Shown in pieces: positions 1 to 6,999 of a stretch of DNA of 13,190 nucleotides. The notes under the pieces are model-generated. The model did not search any database. It worked only from the letters and a program-made list of their open reading frames with translations, and was not told the DNA's origin. Position 1 is the stretch's first letter. Every line of letters starts with the position of its first letter. The position numbers and the translations under genes were made by a program. Origin of the DNA: MGBC120314 sp051880495 (GTDB lineage Bacteria; Bacillota; Clostridia; Lachnospirales; Lachnospiraceae); assembly GCA_051880495.1 (NCBI GenBank), contig JBJEOB010000068.1, positions 1 to 13,190 on the forward strand, given 5' to 3'.

Positions 1-1070
1 TTACCGCTCAGTACACTGATAAAATACGGTTTTTCCGAGAAACACCTGATAACCGTCGGTCTTGAATCATCAACCTCCGATGCCTTAAGTATCGGTTTCA
101 TCGAAAACAGCGAGCTTTTATAAGAAAATTCGTACTCTTTCTTCATGTATTTACCTGCTATCTGGCTCATATAACTCCATGCCGATTTTGGCTTATTCGG
201 GCAGTCATTACAGTTGGCAAGGTGACTTGCGCTGCACTGCGTGCCATTCTGGCAGTCAAATACAGGAAGAGTGTCATAGCTTGTAACATGGGGTGTTCTC
301 GTTACATTTGTAAGCGAGTGAAGCCCTGTCTTGCCAAATGGCATAATAGAGAAGAAAGGTCCATCCATAACGGTAATTCCACATTTACTAAGACGCTCAT
401 TTACATCACACAAAATAATCTCACACAATTCGTATTTTATATTAAACGGTTCATATCCCGCCATAGTAATTATCTGATTAACCGAAGCATACGTAGCGTT
501 TAACACGTATGATGATTCATACGCTTCTTTGCCTGAAATGATATGATATACATCATTATCCTTTATGATTTCCTTAATTCTCTGACCATACAGAATGGTT
601 ATATTGCCATACTGTGCTGTCTGTTCAAGGAAATAATCCTTAAGTATCATTGCATCATAAGTATATTCCCGGGTAAGAAAAGCACCATCACACGTTCCAG
701 GATTAAAATAAGCCTCTACCGGCACCTCGTCACATCGTATTCCTGCATTTTTACAAAACTCCTTAAATTCTGCAGCTGCCGTCCATGAATGCTGTGCTGA
801 TGTAGCATATATCTGGTCGAAGCTGCTGTGAATACAGAAACCGTAATCTTCATTAAAACGGTTAAAATATCCTGCAGACTTTATCGCAGTGGAAAAACTT
901 CTCGGATAATGATATCCCATATGAACTCTTGCCTGATTAATGTATGTTGCACGTTTAAACGGCGCATCATCATATTCAAGCACCAGAACCGTCTGTCCCC
1001 GCCTGCCGCAGTAAAGTGCCGAATAAAGACCATACAGTCCGGCACCAATAATTATCTTATCATATTTCAT
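1..1070 (-). CDS. FAD-dependent oxidoreductase, DAO-like (C-terminus off window)
   Basis: The frame is open from the ATG at 1070 to the left edge, giving 356 complete codons; the C-terminus is missing. The N-terminus has a Rossmann dinucleotide-binding fold: GxGxxG (GAGLYG) at residues 9-14 and an acidic residue, E32, ending the second strand, as in DAO-type FAD enzymes. A conserved-looking ARVHMGYHYPRS stretch (about 47-58) and a later LNATYA segment (190-195) fit the FAD and substrate faces of this fold. No signal peptide or membrane segment is seen, so it is probably cytosolic. Residues 273-290 carry a C-x5-C-x7-C-x2-C cluster unusual for simple amino-acid oxidases. Its ATG lies 2 bases after the stop of the phosphoesterase gene, with GGGGA as ribosome binding site inside that gene, so the two are probably co-translated. 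Substrate unknown; amino-acid oxidase-like or sugar-modifying roles are both possible. Confidence 0.75.
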   Translation of the reverse strand, partial: MKYDKIIIGAGLYGLYSALYCGRRGQTVLVLEYDDAPFKRATYINQARVHMGYHYPRSFSTAIKSAGYFNRFNEDYGFCIHSSFDQIYATSAQHSWTAAAEFKEFCKNAGIRCDEVPVEAYFNPGTCDGAFLTREYTYDAMILKDYFLEQTAQYGNITILYGQRIKEIIKDNDVYHIISGKEAYESSYVLNATYASVNQIITMAGYEPFNIKYELCEIILCDVNERLSKCGITVMDGPFFSIMPFGKTGLHSLTNVTRTPHVTSYDTLPVFDCQNGTQCSASHLANCNDCPNKPKSAWSYMSQIAGKYMKKEYEFSYKSSLFSMKPILKASEVDDSRPTVIRCFSEKPYFISVLSG

Positions 1071-1072
1071 GA

Positions 1073-1672
1073 TTATTCCCCTATATCATACTCAATGGTA
1101 TATTTTTCATATGCATTTATAACAGTCGTATCGCCATACCTGTATTCCCTTGGAAATCTTCCATAATTCAGATGGACGTGTCCGTGAACAAAAAACTTAG
1201 GCTTGTACTTATTAATAAGTTCGACAAAGCACTCAAAGCCCTTATGCGGCAGGTCCTCCATATCATGAATACCGGCTGCCGGTGCATGGGTTAACAAAAT
1301 ATCAAAGCCTTTATTCTTCTTAATCTTTAATGACAGACGCATAATTCTGGCACGCATCGCCATTTCCGAATACTGGCATGGTCCCGGCTTATAACGCATG
1401 GAACCACCCAGACCCAGAATACGTATACCCTTATATACATAAATACTGTCATCTATACATGTACATCCTTCCGGAGGTGTATCTTTATAACACGCATCAT
1501 GATTACCATGAATATATAAAATTGGAGCTTTCGAAAATGTGGCTAAAAAAGACAAATACTTTGGATTCAAATCTCCGCATGCAAGTATCAGTTCCGTATC
1601 TGCAAGCATTGACTGGTCAAAATGGTCCCAAAGTGCTTTGCTTTCTTCATCTGCCAGCACAAGTATTTTCAT
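1073..1672 (-). CDS. Calcineurin-like metallophosphoesterase, small cytosolic
   Basis: This 199-residue protein has the ordered metal-binding motifs of the calcineurin-like phosphoesterase superfamily: D8 near the N-terminus, GD at 33-34, GNHD at 56-59, TH at 128-129 and GHxH (GHVH) at 164-167. These enzymes use two metal ions to hydrolyse phosphomono- or phosphodiesters. The first motif is normally D-x-H; here it reads D8-E9-E10, so a metal-ligating histidine is replaced by glutamate, which may alter metal choice or activity. No signal peptide or membrane helix is present. An AGGG ribosome binding site lies about 8 bases before the ATG. The gene follows the ParB-BMP gene by 45 bases and precedes the FAD oxidoreductase by 2 bases, suggesting one transcript. 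The substrate cannot be inferred from sequence; cyclic nucleotides or nucleotides would fit the neighbouring nucleoside-binding-like protein but this is speculation. Confidence 0.85.
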   Translation of the reverse strand: MKILVLADEESKALWDHFDQSMLADTELILACGDLNPKYLSFLATFSKAPILYIHGNHDACYKDTPPEGCTCIDDSIYVYKGIRILGLGGSMRYKPGPCQYSEMAMRARIMRLSLKIKKNKGFDILLTHAPAAGIHDMEDLPHKGFECFVELINKYKPKFFVHGHVHLNYGRFPREYRYGDTTVINAYEKYTIEYDIGE

Positions 1673-1717
1673 AAAAATGCCCTTTCTGTTTATTTATCCT
1701 GTGCGGTAAATTCCGGC

Positions 1718-3652
1718 TTAAATTTCTTTACCTATAACGCCAAGAACTCCCTGAAGTCTTACAACCGGTTTAATATCATCACGAAGTTCATCAATAGTCG
1801 GAATGCTTCCGACAACATTTTCAACAAGCCATTCCATTTTCATAAGCTGTTCCGGCATCAGGCACGCATCATTTTCGCAGTAAACTCTGCCATCCTGTGC
1901 TACTATTTTACCACAGAACGGATTTAATATTTCGTTCTTAATTGATTTTTTTAAGAATTCTGCAAGATTGCGTGTAGCCGTAGGCAAATGATGTGAGCAG
2001 AAAATATCAATTGCATCAACATTCATTCCCCACCAGTAATTTAATGCCACATCCGCATTTTTCTTGTAGTCTCCGTTCAAAATGCTTCTTACAATTCTCT
2101 CATAGAATACGCCCCAGTTCCATATTGGCATTGCCAGATTGACAATCTTATCCTTTTCATTCTTGCAAAGACCGAACTGACGGCTCTTATTGGACGGTGC
2201 AATCATATCCCTGTTAGAAACAAGCGTAATTTCTTTTCTGTCAAAAATACTGCTTTCCACAGGGTCTTTTAGAGTCTCCCACTCAAGATAAACCATGCTT
2301 CTCGGATTAATCATCTTCGCACCAAGTGCAAATGCATTAATATTGGCGGTCATGCCATAAATAGGATAATCCGCAACATATCCGATTTCATTACTTTCCG
2401 AATAAGCAGCAGCTATTGCACCCATAATAAACTTAGCCTCATACATTCGTCCGTAGTACGTCCTAACGTACTTATGCGGGACATTGAGTGAACAGTTTAA
2501 AATAATTACATCAGGATGTGCAAGTGAAACCTTAAGTGCAACTTCAACAAGCTCCGGTGTTGTTGTAAAAATCACTTTATATCCCATGCCTATTATTTCT
2601 TCCAGCGAAGCCGTCATTTCCTCTGTTGCAGCCTCTGAATCAAGTTCCATCGTCGATGATGTAATTTCAAATCTCTCAGTTGACACCTTGTCGCCAAATA
2701 CATTTTCAAGATGCATTCTTCCAAGTTCATGTCCATACACCCAGCCGGACTGGTCAACTGACTTATTATTGACAAATGCCACCTTTAAATTGCTGACAGG
2801 TGACGAGAACATCTTATCGAAAAAGTTTTTGTGAGAAGGTTCATCAGGATCCATCGCAATCTGAATATCGTGTACCTCCTCAAGCAGGATTTCTTCATGC
2901 AGGGACTTCATTCTCTCAAGCATTTCATCACTGCTTAAATCCACAAGCCCCTCGTAGCCGAAGTTTTCAAGAACAATAAGAAATATATCAGATGTGGTAA
3001 GATCAAGTTTCTTTACCTTACTCTTCTCATATGCACTTTCAAATCTGTAATATACAGAAAGAAAATCCTGTCTGAAATCATCATCCCACTTTTTTCCAGG
3101 TTCTACAGGCAGAAGCTCCATTAACTTCTGATAAGAGCCAAGCTTGCTGAAAATGATACGGTATATTCTTGTCAGCTCATAGAAGTCCATAAACTCATAA
3201 TAAATCATATTTTCGAGCTCATTTGTCTTAATCGGCACTTTACGTGTTACATTTGCAAGAACACTGGCCGCACCAAAGTACTTTAATACACTGACCCTCT
3301 TATTTCCCTCTACAACATAAAAACGGTTCATGTATTCGTAAACCTTAATCGGGTCCCTTATTCCTTCTTCCACATGTGCATTACACAGTAATATCCATTT
3401 TTTTGCAAATTCGGTATCTTTATCAAGAAGCGGAAGGAAATTCGATGCAAACGAATTAGTTCTGCCCATATAAGCCGTTCCAACAATCAAATGTGCCGGT
3501 ATCTGCACTAATCCAATATTATCTTCATACGCAATATCCGCAACGGAAACAATGTCCTCCAGTGCAGGAAGATACGGATATTCTCCATTAGATACATGTC
3601 TCTGATAATCTTTCTTCGCTCCCTTTAGCGCCTTTTCATAATCTTCTAACAT
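1718..3652 (-). CDS. Cytosolic ParB-like domain fused to BMP/PnrA-type binding domain
   Basis: 644 residues in two parts. Residues about 44-140 resemble a ParB/Srx-like domain, with the FYVVEGNKRVSVLKYFGA stretch (111-128) matching the core 'V-x-G-x-x-R-x-x-A' motif. A helical linker follows. From about 287 to the end the protein matches BMP-family nucleoside-binding proteins: GWVYGHELGR (303-312), a GRMYEAKFIMGAIAAAY stretch (401-417), IGYVADYPI (423-431), NAFALGAKMINP (439-450), NWG (512-514), YWWGM (539-543) and a final FCGKI..QDG (579-588). BMP proteins are normally lipoproteins feeding purine nucleosides to ABC transporters. This one has no signal peptide or lipobox, and no permease gene is nearby, so an intracellular sensor or regulator is more likely than a transport component. 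The start is supported by GAGGTG 4 bases upstream, and it has its own extended -10 promoter. Automatic pipelines would probably name it a BMP-family substrate-binding protein. Confidence 0.8.
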   Translation of the reverse strand: MLEDYEKALKGAKKDYQRHVSNGEYPYLPALEDIVSVADIAYEDNIGLVQIPAHLIVGTAYMGRTNSFASNFLPLLDKDTEFAKKWILLCNAHVEEGIRDPIKVYEYMNRFYVVEGNKRVSVLKYFGAASVLANVTRKVPIKTNELENMIYYEFMDFYELTRIYRIIFSKLGSYQKLMELLPVEPGKKWDDDFRQDFLSVYYRFESAYEKSKVKKLDLTTSDIFLIVLENFGYEGLVDLSSDEMLERMKSLHEEILLEEVHDIQIAMDPDEPSHKNFFDKMFSSPVSNLKVAFVNNKSVDQSGWVYGHELGRMHLENVFGDKVSTERFEITSSTMELDSEAATEEMTASLEEIIGMGYKVIFTTTPELVEVALKVSLAHPDVIILNCSLNVPHKYVRTYYGRMYEAKFIMGAIAAAYSESNEIGYVADYPIYGMTANINAFALGAKMINPRSMVYLEWETLKDPVESSIFDRKEITLVSNRDMIAPSNKSRQFGLCKNEKDKIVNLAMPIWNWGVFYERIVRSILNGDYKKNADVALNYWWGMNVDAIDIFCSHHLPTATRNLAEFLKKSIKNEILNPFCGKIVAQDGRVYCENDACLMPEQLMKMEWLVENVVGSIPTIDELRDDIKPVVRLQGVLGVIGKEI

Positions 3653-3693
3653 ATTTCACCTCATAATTCTTAACTAAACAACCATACGCGCTC

Positions 3694-3721
3694 ATTATAT
3701 CACACTATTTCTTATTAGCAA
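3694..3721 (-). promoter_or_regulatory. Extended -10 promoter for the ParB-BMP gene
   Basis: On the minus strand, TTGCTA (3716-3721) and TATAAT (3694-3699) are 16 bases apart, and TG sits one base before the -10, giving an extended -10 (TGATATAAT). The predicted start is near 3687, about 35 bases before the ATG. The elements lie in the last codons of the upstream C39-like gene, so the ParB-BMP gene can be transcribed independently of it. Match to consensus only. Confidence 0.55.
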
Positions 3722-4399
3722 AATATTTGTATACAATGGATTGCTGCATTTTCTCATAAAATGCTCATACTCATCCCACCGCATATAATATTCTCTTCCC
3801 CAGCTTGATATTCTGAGCATTTCACCATATTTACCATCACAGACAATACCTGTTATCGTCATGTAATGTTTACACACGGTACAGGCTTTTCTGTACGAAA
3901 TGCCGTCTCTTACGTATAAAGTCACACCGCATTTTTTCCAAAAAAACGGAAAATGCGCCCCGACAGAAAACAGAACCGGAATATTATTTTTAAGACTTTT
4001 CTCTATTGATGAATGTAATTTATGCGGCATAACACCCCATACTGCTCTGTATCCCAGCTTTTTTCTTTTTGCAAATACATTAAATCCTATGGCAAGTGCC
4101 CATCCTGTTATTCCTCTGATAAGAGTCGAGACATAAAAGTATTTCTTTTCAAGGGTGCGCAGATAATCAAGATATAAATCCTTCCGGCAGACCTGTTCGT
4201 CATCCCAACTAAAAAAAATGTCACCTGTGCCTGCATTTTTATATCTGTGTAAATACAGAAGTATATCTCCTATCGCCACGAGACCACATCCGTATGCAGA
4301 CATTTTCTTTTCAGAAAACATCCCCTGTCTCCCGCCATAGGTTATTGCTGCTCCATCCTGAACCTGTATATATGTATTTTGCAATTCCGGTTTATCCAT
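3695..4399 (-). CDS. Papain/C39-like cysteine peptidase-fold protein
   Basis: This 234-residue protein has no signal peptide and no clear membrane helix. Three landmarks fit the papain-like fold used by C39-type peptidases: a YGCGLVAIGD motif with C38 at the start of a helix (compare GCG-P-T-A in C39-like proteins), a KHYMTITGI strand with H178, and ISSWG at 197-201 where papain-like enzymes carry N-S-W-G. The position equivalent to the catalytic Asn is thus Ser198. Length and spacing are reasonable for a single domain. It could be an active peptidase, a peptidase with altered chemistry, or a binding domain. The ATG is preceded by AGGA about 10 bases upstream, and a TGATATAAT promoter lies about 45 bases before it. 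It heads the minus-strand run leading to the ParB-BMP protein; a functional link is not proven. I cannot assign a substrate. Confidence 0.6.
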   Translation of the reverse strand: MDKPELQNTYIQVQDGAAITYGGRQGMFSEKKMSAYGCGLVAIGDILLYLHRYKNAGTGDIFFSWDDEQVCRKDLYLDYLRTLEKKYFYVSTLIRGITGWALAIGFNVFAKRKKLGYRAVWGVMPHKLHSSIEKSLKNNIPVLFSVGAHFPFFWKKCGVTLYVRDGISYRKACTVCKHYMTITGIVCDGKYGEMLRISSWGREYYMRWDEYEHFMRKCSNPLYTNILLIRNSVI

Positions 4400-4445
4400 C
4401 GCCTATGTTCCTATAAATCAAAACTATACAATAATATATCACTTT

Positions 4446-4474
4446 ATTATATCAAATGGTAAATAAAAAGTGAA
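4446..4474 (-). promoter_or_regulatory. Promoter for the C39-like gene
   Basis: Minus-strand TTCACT (4469-4474) and a perfect TATAAT (4446-4451) are separated by 17 bases, with TG one base before the -10. Transcription would begin near 4439, leaving a leader of about 40 bases. The -35 box ends 2 bases from the edge of the large palindrome at 4476. It shares the extended -10 TGATATAAT with the promoter at 3694. Confidence 0.55.
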
Positions 4475-4475
4475 G

Positions 4476-4677
4476 AAAAATCGGGTGTAGAAAAACTGAT
4501 GGTAAATCTTTTATCCGGCAGAGTGCATACAATTTATTTTCTTCGTTCCAATGTGCTAAACACTACGATGAACCTCGTACGAGTTTCATCTTCGTAGCAC
4601 ATAAGTCACTCATCCAATAAATTGTATGCACTCTGCCGGATAGATTTTAATCATCAGTCTTTCTACACCCGATTTTT
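4476..4677. repeat. Large imperfect palindrome (~200 bp), MITE-like or structured RNA
   Basis: The outer arms (4476-4536 and 4618-4677) are near-perfect reverse complements. They include 25 perfectly paired bases (4512-4536 with 4618-4642) and termini TCGGGTGTAGAAA / TTTCTACACCCGA, with a few small indels between. The centre continues the symmetry: ATGTGCT (4551-4557) pairs with AGCACAT (4596-4602), GATGAA with TTCATC, and CTCGTACGAG (4574-4583) is itself palindromic. Transcripts of either strand would fold into one long hairpin. No open reading frame of note lies inside. Short T runs follow the arms on both strands. I see no clear target-site duplication, so a non-autonomous mobile element is possible but unproven; an intergenic structured RNA or bidirectional terminator is the alternative. 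Confidence 0.85.
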
Positions 4678-4684
4678 ATAAAAA

Positions 4685-4768
4685 AGAATCTCGCTTGCGA
4701 GATTCTCCGCCTGCGGCGGGTCGCGTTGCGACAATCTTCCAATCCGCCGCAGTGCGTTCCTCGCGGAG
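4685..4768. repeat. GC-rich multi-stem structured block
   Basis: Four inverted repeats are nested or stacked here. AGAATCTCGC (4685-4694) pairs with GCGAGATTCT (4697-4706) around a 2-base loop. CTGCGGCGG (4711-4719) pairs with CCGCCGCAG (4744-4752), enclosing the hairpin GTCGC-GTT-GCGAC (4720-4732). An outer CCGC (4707-4710) can pair with GCGG (4763-4766). The block is much richer in GC than its surroundings, which suggests a repeat with its own history. It may be a dispersed intergenic repeat or part of a non-coding RNA; I cannot name a family. Confidence 0.7.
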
Positions 4769-4770
4769 CA

Positions 4771-4821
4771 TTTTTTTATATAATAGGAAATTTCGTTGAA
4801 ATTTCCTATTATATAAAAAAA
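4771..4821. terminator. Perfect AT-rich hairpin, possible bidirectional terminator
   Basis: Arms of 24 bases (4771-4794 and 4798-4821) are perfectly complementary around a GTT loop. The arms begin with T7 and end with A7, so on either strand the hairpin finishes in a run of T. This symmetry fits a bidirectional intrinsic terminator, although the stem is AT-rich. Its right arm doubles as the T tract of the groEL terminator, so the two hairpins compete for the same bases. Confidence 0.6.
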
Positions 4822-4860
4822 GGGATTGCCGCACTGATAATTATCAGTGCGACAATCCCT
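4814..4860 (-). terminator. Intrinsic terminator of groES-groEL
   Basis: On the minus strand, 20 bases after the groEL stop codon, AGGGATTG / CAATCCCT and CGCACTGATAA / TTATCAGTGCG form a 40-base near-perfect palindrome (4821-4860) with one mismatch. It is followed by seven T residues (4820-4814), the classic layout of a Rho-independent terminator. Confidence 0.9.
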
Positions 4861-4880
4861 TATAATTAATCAGGACTGTA

Positions 4881-6506
4881 TTACATCATTCCGCCCATTC
4901 CTGCACCGCCTGCCGGCATTGCCGGAGCATCTTCCTTAATATTAGCTACAACTGACTCTGTTGTAAGAAGTGTAGATGCAACGCTTGTTGCATTCTGAAG
5001 AGCACTTCTTGTAACCTTAGCAGGGTCAAGGATACCTGCTGATACCATATCAACATATTCTTCCTTGTATGCATCAAAGCCTACACCAACTTCAGATTCA
5101 CGTACCTTGTTAATGATTACTGAACCTTCAAGTCCTGCGTTGGCTGCGATATGATAAAGTGGAGCTTCAAGTGCCTTTAAGATAATCTTTGCACCTGTCT
5201 TTTCATCTCCCTCTAATGTCTCAGCAAGCTTTGCAACCTTCTTTGAAGCATGGATATATGCTGAACCGCCGCCTGCGATAATACCTTCTTCAACTGCTGC
5301 CTTTGTAGCTGCAAGAGCATCCTCAAGACGAAGCTTAGCTTCCTTCATTTCAGGTTCTGTAGCAGCACCTACACGGATAACTGCAACTCCGCCTGCAAGC
5401 TTTGCAAGTCTTTCCTGAAGCTTTTCTCTGTCAAAATCAGATGTTGTCTCTGCAATCTGGTTCTTTATCATTGCAATTCTTGCATCGATTTCAGCCTTGT
5501 CGCCTTCACCGTCTACAATGATTGTATTTTCCTTCTGAACCTTGACTGACTTAGCACGGCCAAGCATATCAAGTGTTGTTTCCTTAAGTTCAAGGCCGAG
5601 TTCTTCTGAAATAACCTGACCACCTGTAAGGATTGCAATATCCTTTAACATTTCCTTTCTTCTGTCACCATATCCGGGAGCCTTAACTGCAACGACCTTG
5701 AATGTTCCTCTTAAGCTGTTTACAATAAGTGTTGTAAGTGCTTCACCTTCAACATCCTCAGCAATAATAAGAAGCTTCTGGCCTGACTGTACAATCTGCT
5801 CAAGTACAGGAAGGATTTCCTGAATGTTAGAAATCTTCTTGTCTGTGATTAAAATATATGGATTATCAAGAACTGCCTCCATCTTATCCATATCTGTTGC
5901 CATATAAGCTGAAATGTATCCGCGGTCGAACTGCATACCTTCAACAAGGTCAAGTTCTGTCTTCATTGTCTTAGATTCCTCGATTGTAATTACGCCATCG
6001 TTAGAAACCTTCTCCATTGCATCTGCAACTAACTGGCCGACTTCATCATCACCGGCTGAAATAGATGCTACTCTTGCAATGTGTTCCTTGCCCTTAATTG
6101 TAGAGCTCATATCCTTAATTGCATCAACTGCACATTCACAAGCCTTCTTCATACCCTTTCTGAGTACAATTGGATTTGCGCCTGCTGCAAGGTTCTTCAT
6201 ACCTTCATTTATCATTGCCTGTGCAAGAACTGTTGCTGTTGTTGTACCATCACCTGCAACATCATTTGTCTTGGTAGCAACTTCCTTTACAAGCTGTGCT
6301 CCCATATTTTCAAATGCATCTTCAAGTTCAATTTCCTTTGCGATTGTAACACCGTCATTAGTAATGAGTGGTGCTCCAAATGATTTATCAAGAACTACAT
6401 TACGTCCCTTAGGTCCAAGTGTTACCCTTACTGTATCTGCTAACTGATTTACTCCGGCTTCCAAAGCAGCTCTTGCTTCTGCGCCGTACTTAATTTCCTT
6501 TGCCAT
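4881..6506 (-). CDS. groEL: Chaperonin GroEL (Hsp60)
   Basis: The 541-residue protein matches GroEL over its full length. It folds non-native proteins in an ATP-driven double-ring barrel capped by GroES in the cytosol. Visible hallmarks are the N-terminal KEIKYGAEAR, the nucleotide-binding VTLGPKGRNV (28-37) and GDGTTTAT (85-92), the chaperonin signature around AAVEEGIIAGGG, and the Gly-Met-rich C-terminal tail ending GGMM. Length is normal and no key residue appears missing. The ATG has GGAGG 9 bases upstream. It follows groES by 47 bases with no promoter signal between them, and ends at a strong intrinsic terminator. Expression should follow the CIRCE-controlled promoter upstream of groES. 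Confidence 0.99.
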   Translation of the reverse strand: MAKEIKYGAEARAALEAGVNQLADTVRVTLGPKGRNVVLDKSFGAPLITNDGVTIAKEIELEDAFENMGAQLVKEVATKTNDVAGDGTTTATVLAQAMINEGMKNLAAGANPIVLRKGMKKACECAVDAIKDMSSTIKGKEHIARVASISAGDDEVGQLVADAMEKVSNDGVITIEESKTMKTELDLVEGMQFDRGYISAYMATDMDKMEAVLDNPYILITDKKISNIQEILPVLEQIVQSGQKLLIIAEDVEGEALTTLIVNSLRGTFKVVAVKAPGYGDRRKEMLKDIAILTGGQVISEELGLELKETTLDMLGRAKSVKVQKENTIIVDGEGDKAEIDARIAMIKNQIAETTSDFDREKLQERLAKLAGGVAVIRVGAATEPEMKEAKLRLEDALAATKAAVEEGIIAGGGSAYIHASKKVAKLAETLEGDEKTGAKIILKALEAPLYHIAANAGLEGSVIINKVRESEVGVGFDAYKEEYVDMVSAGILDPAKVTRSALQNATSVASTLLTTESVVANIKEDAPAMPAGGAGMGGMM

Positions 6507-6553
6507 TTTAAATTGCCTCCATAATTTTTTTGTTTATAAAAGTTACTTACAAA

Positions 6554-6841
6554 TTAATCAGTAACCACTGCAAGAATGTCATTCTGTTTTACAACGATAA
6601 GTTCCTCATCCTCAAGCTTAACTTCTGTTCCTGCATATTTAGAATATATAACTTTATCTCCTACCTTAACCTGCATTGTTACTTCCTTGCCGTCAACAAC
6701 TCCGCCCGGACCAACTGCAATAACTTCTGCCTGCTGAGGTTTTTCTTTTGCCTGACCTGGTAATACAATACCTGATTTGGTTGTTTCTTCTGCAACTAAC
6801 TGCTTTAATACAACTCTGTCTCCTAATGGTACTAACTTCAT
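6554..6841 (-). CDS. groES: Co-chaperonin GroES (Hsp10)
   Basis: This 95-residue protein matches GroES. It begins MKLVPLGDRVVLK, contains the mobile loop that docks on GroEL (about 18-33, with KSGIVLPG), then EVIAVGPGG and the C-terminal beta strands ending in DILAVV. It forms the heptameric lid of the GroEL folding chamber. AGGAGG lies 8 bases before the ATG. It is the first gene of a two-gene operon with groEL; the leader holds a perfect CIRCE element 38 bases before the start codon, so repression by HrcA and heat induction are expected. Confidence 0.98.
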   Translation of the reverse strand: MKLVPLGDRVVLKQLVAEETTKSGIVLPGQAKEKPQQAEVIAVGPGGVVDGKEVTMQVKVGDKVIYSKYAGTEVKLEDEELIVVKQNDILAVVTD

Positions 6842-6878
6842 GATTTATTCCTCCTGTCGAAAACTCTATTTTGTTTTA

Positions 6879-6905
6879 TTAGCACTCATTGTCTTTGAGT
6901 GCTAA
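6879..6905 (-). promoter_or_regulatory. CIRCE operator (HrcA binding site)
   Basis: TTAGCACTC (6879-6887), 9 spacer bases and GAGTGCTAA (6897-6905) form the exact CIRCE consensus. It lies in the groES leader immediately downstream of the predicted transcription start. HrcA, the CIRCE-binding repressor, is not encoded in the window. Confidence 0.98.
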
Positions 6906-6916
6906 TCATTAACCAT

Positions 6917-6945
6917 ATATTAGTAAACTTACGCATACTGTGCAA
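6917..6945 (-). promoter_or_regulatory. groES-groEL promoter, sigma-A type
   Basis: On the minus strand TTGCAC (6940-6945) and TAATAT (6917-6922) are spaced by 17 bases. Transcription would begin near 6910, just before CIRCE, which is the usual arrangement in Firmicutes. Confidence 0.8.
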
Positions 6946-6999
6946 CTCAAATAATTGTTCGTTTTTATATGATTTTCTCATGTTTTCTCTTTTTTTCTT

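Noticed and set aside
222..1166. Plus-strand open frames of 81-112 codons (222-503, 543-788, 828-1166)
   Set aside because: They lie antisense to the continuous FAD oxidoreductase frame, lack ribosome binding sites and have improbable composition.
4476..4860. CRISPR array or tandem repeats
   Set aside because: The repeats here are inverted, not direct, and there are no regularly spaced units.
5914..6447. Plus-strand 177-codon open frame inside groEL
   Set aside because: It is the antisense shadow of a highly conserved gene with biased codons; its Ser/Pro-rich translation resembles no protein.
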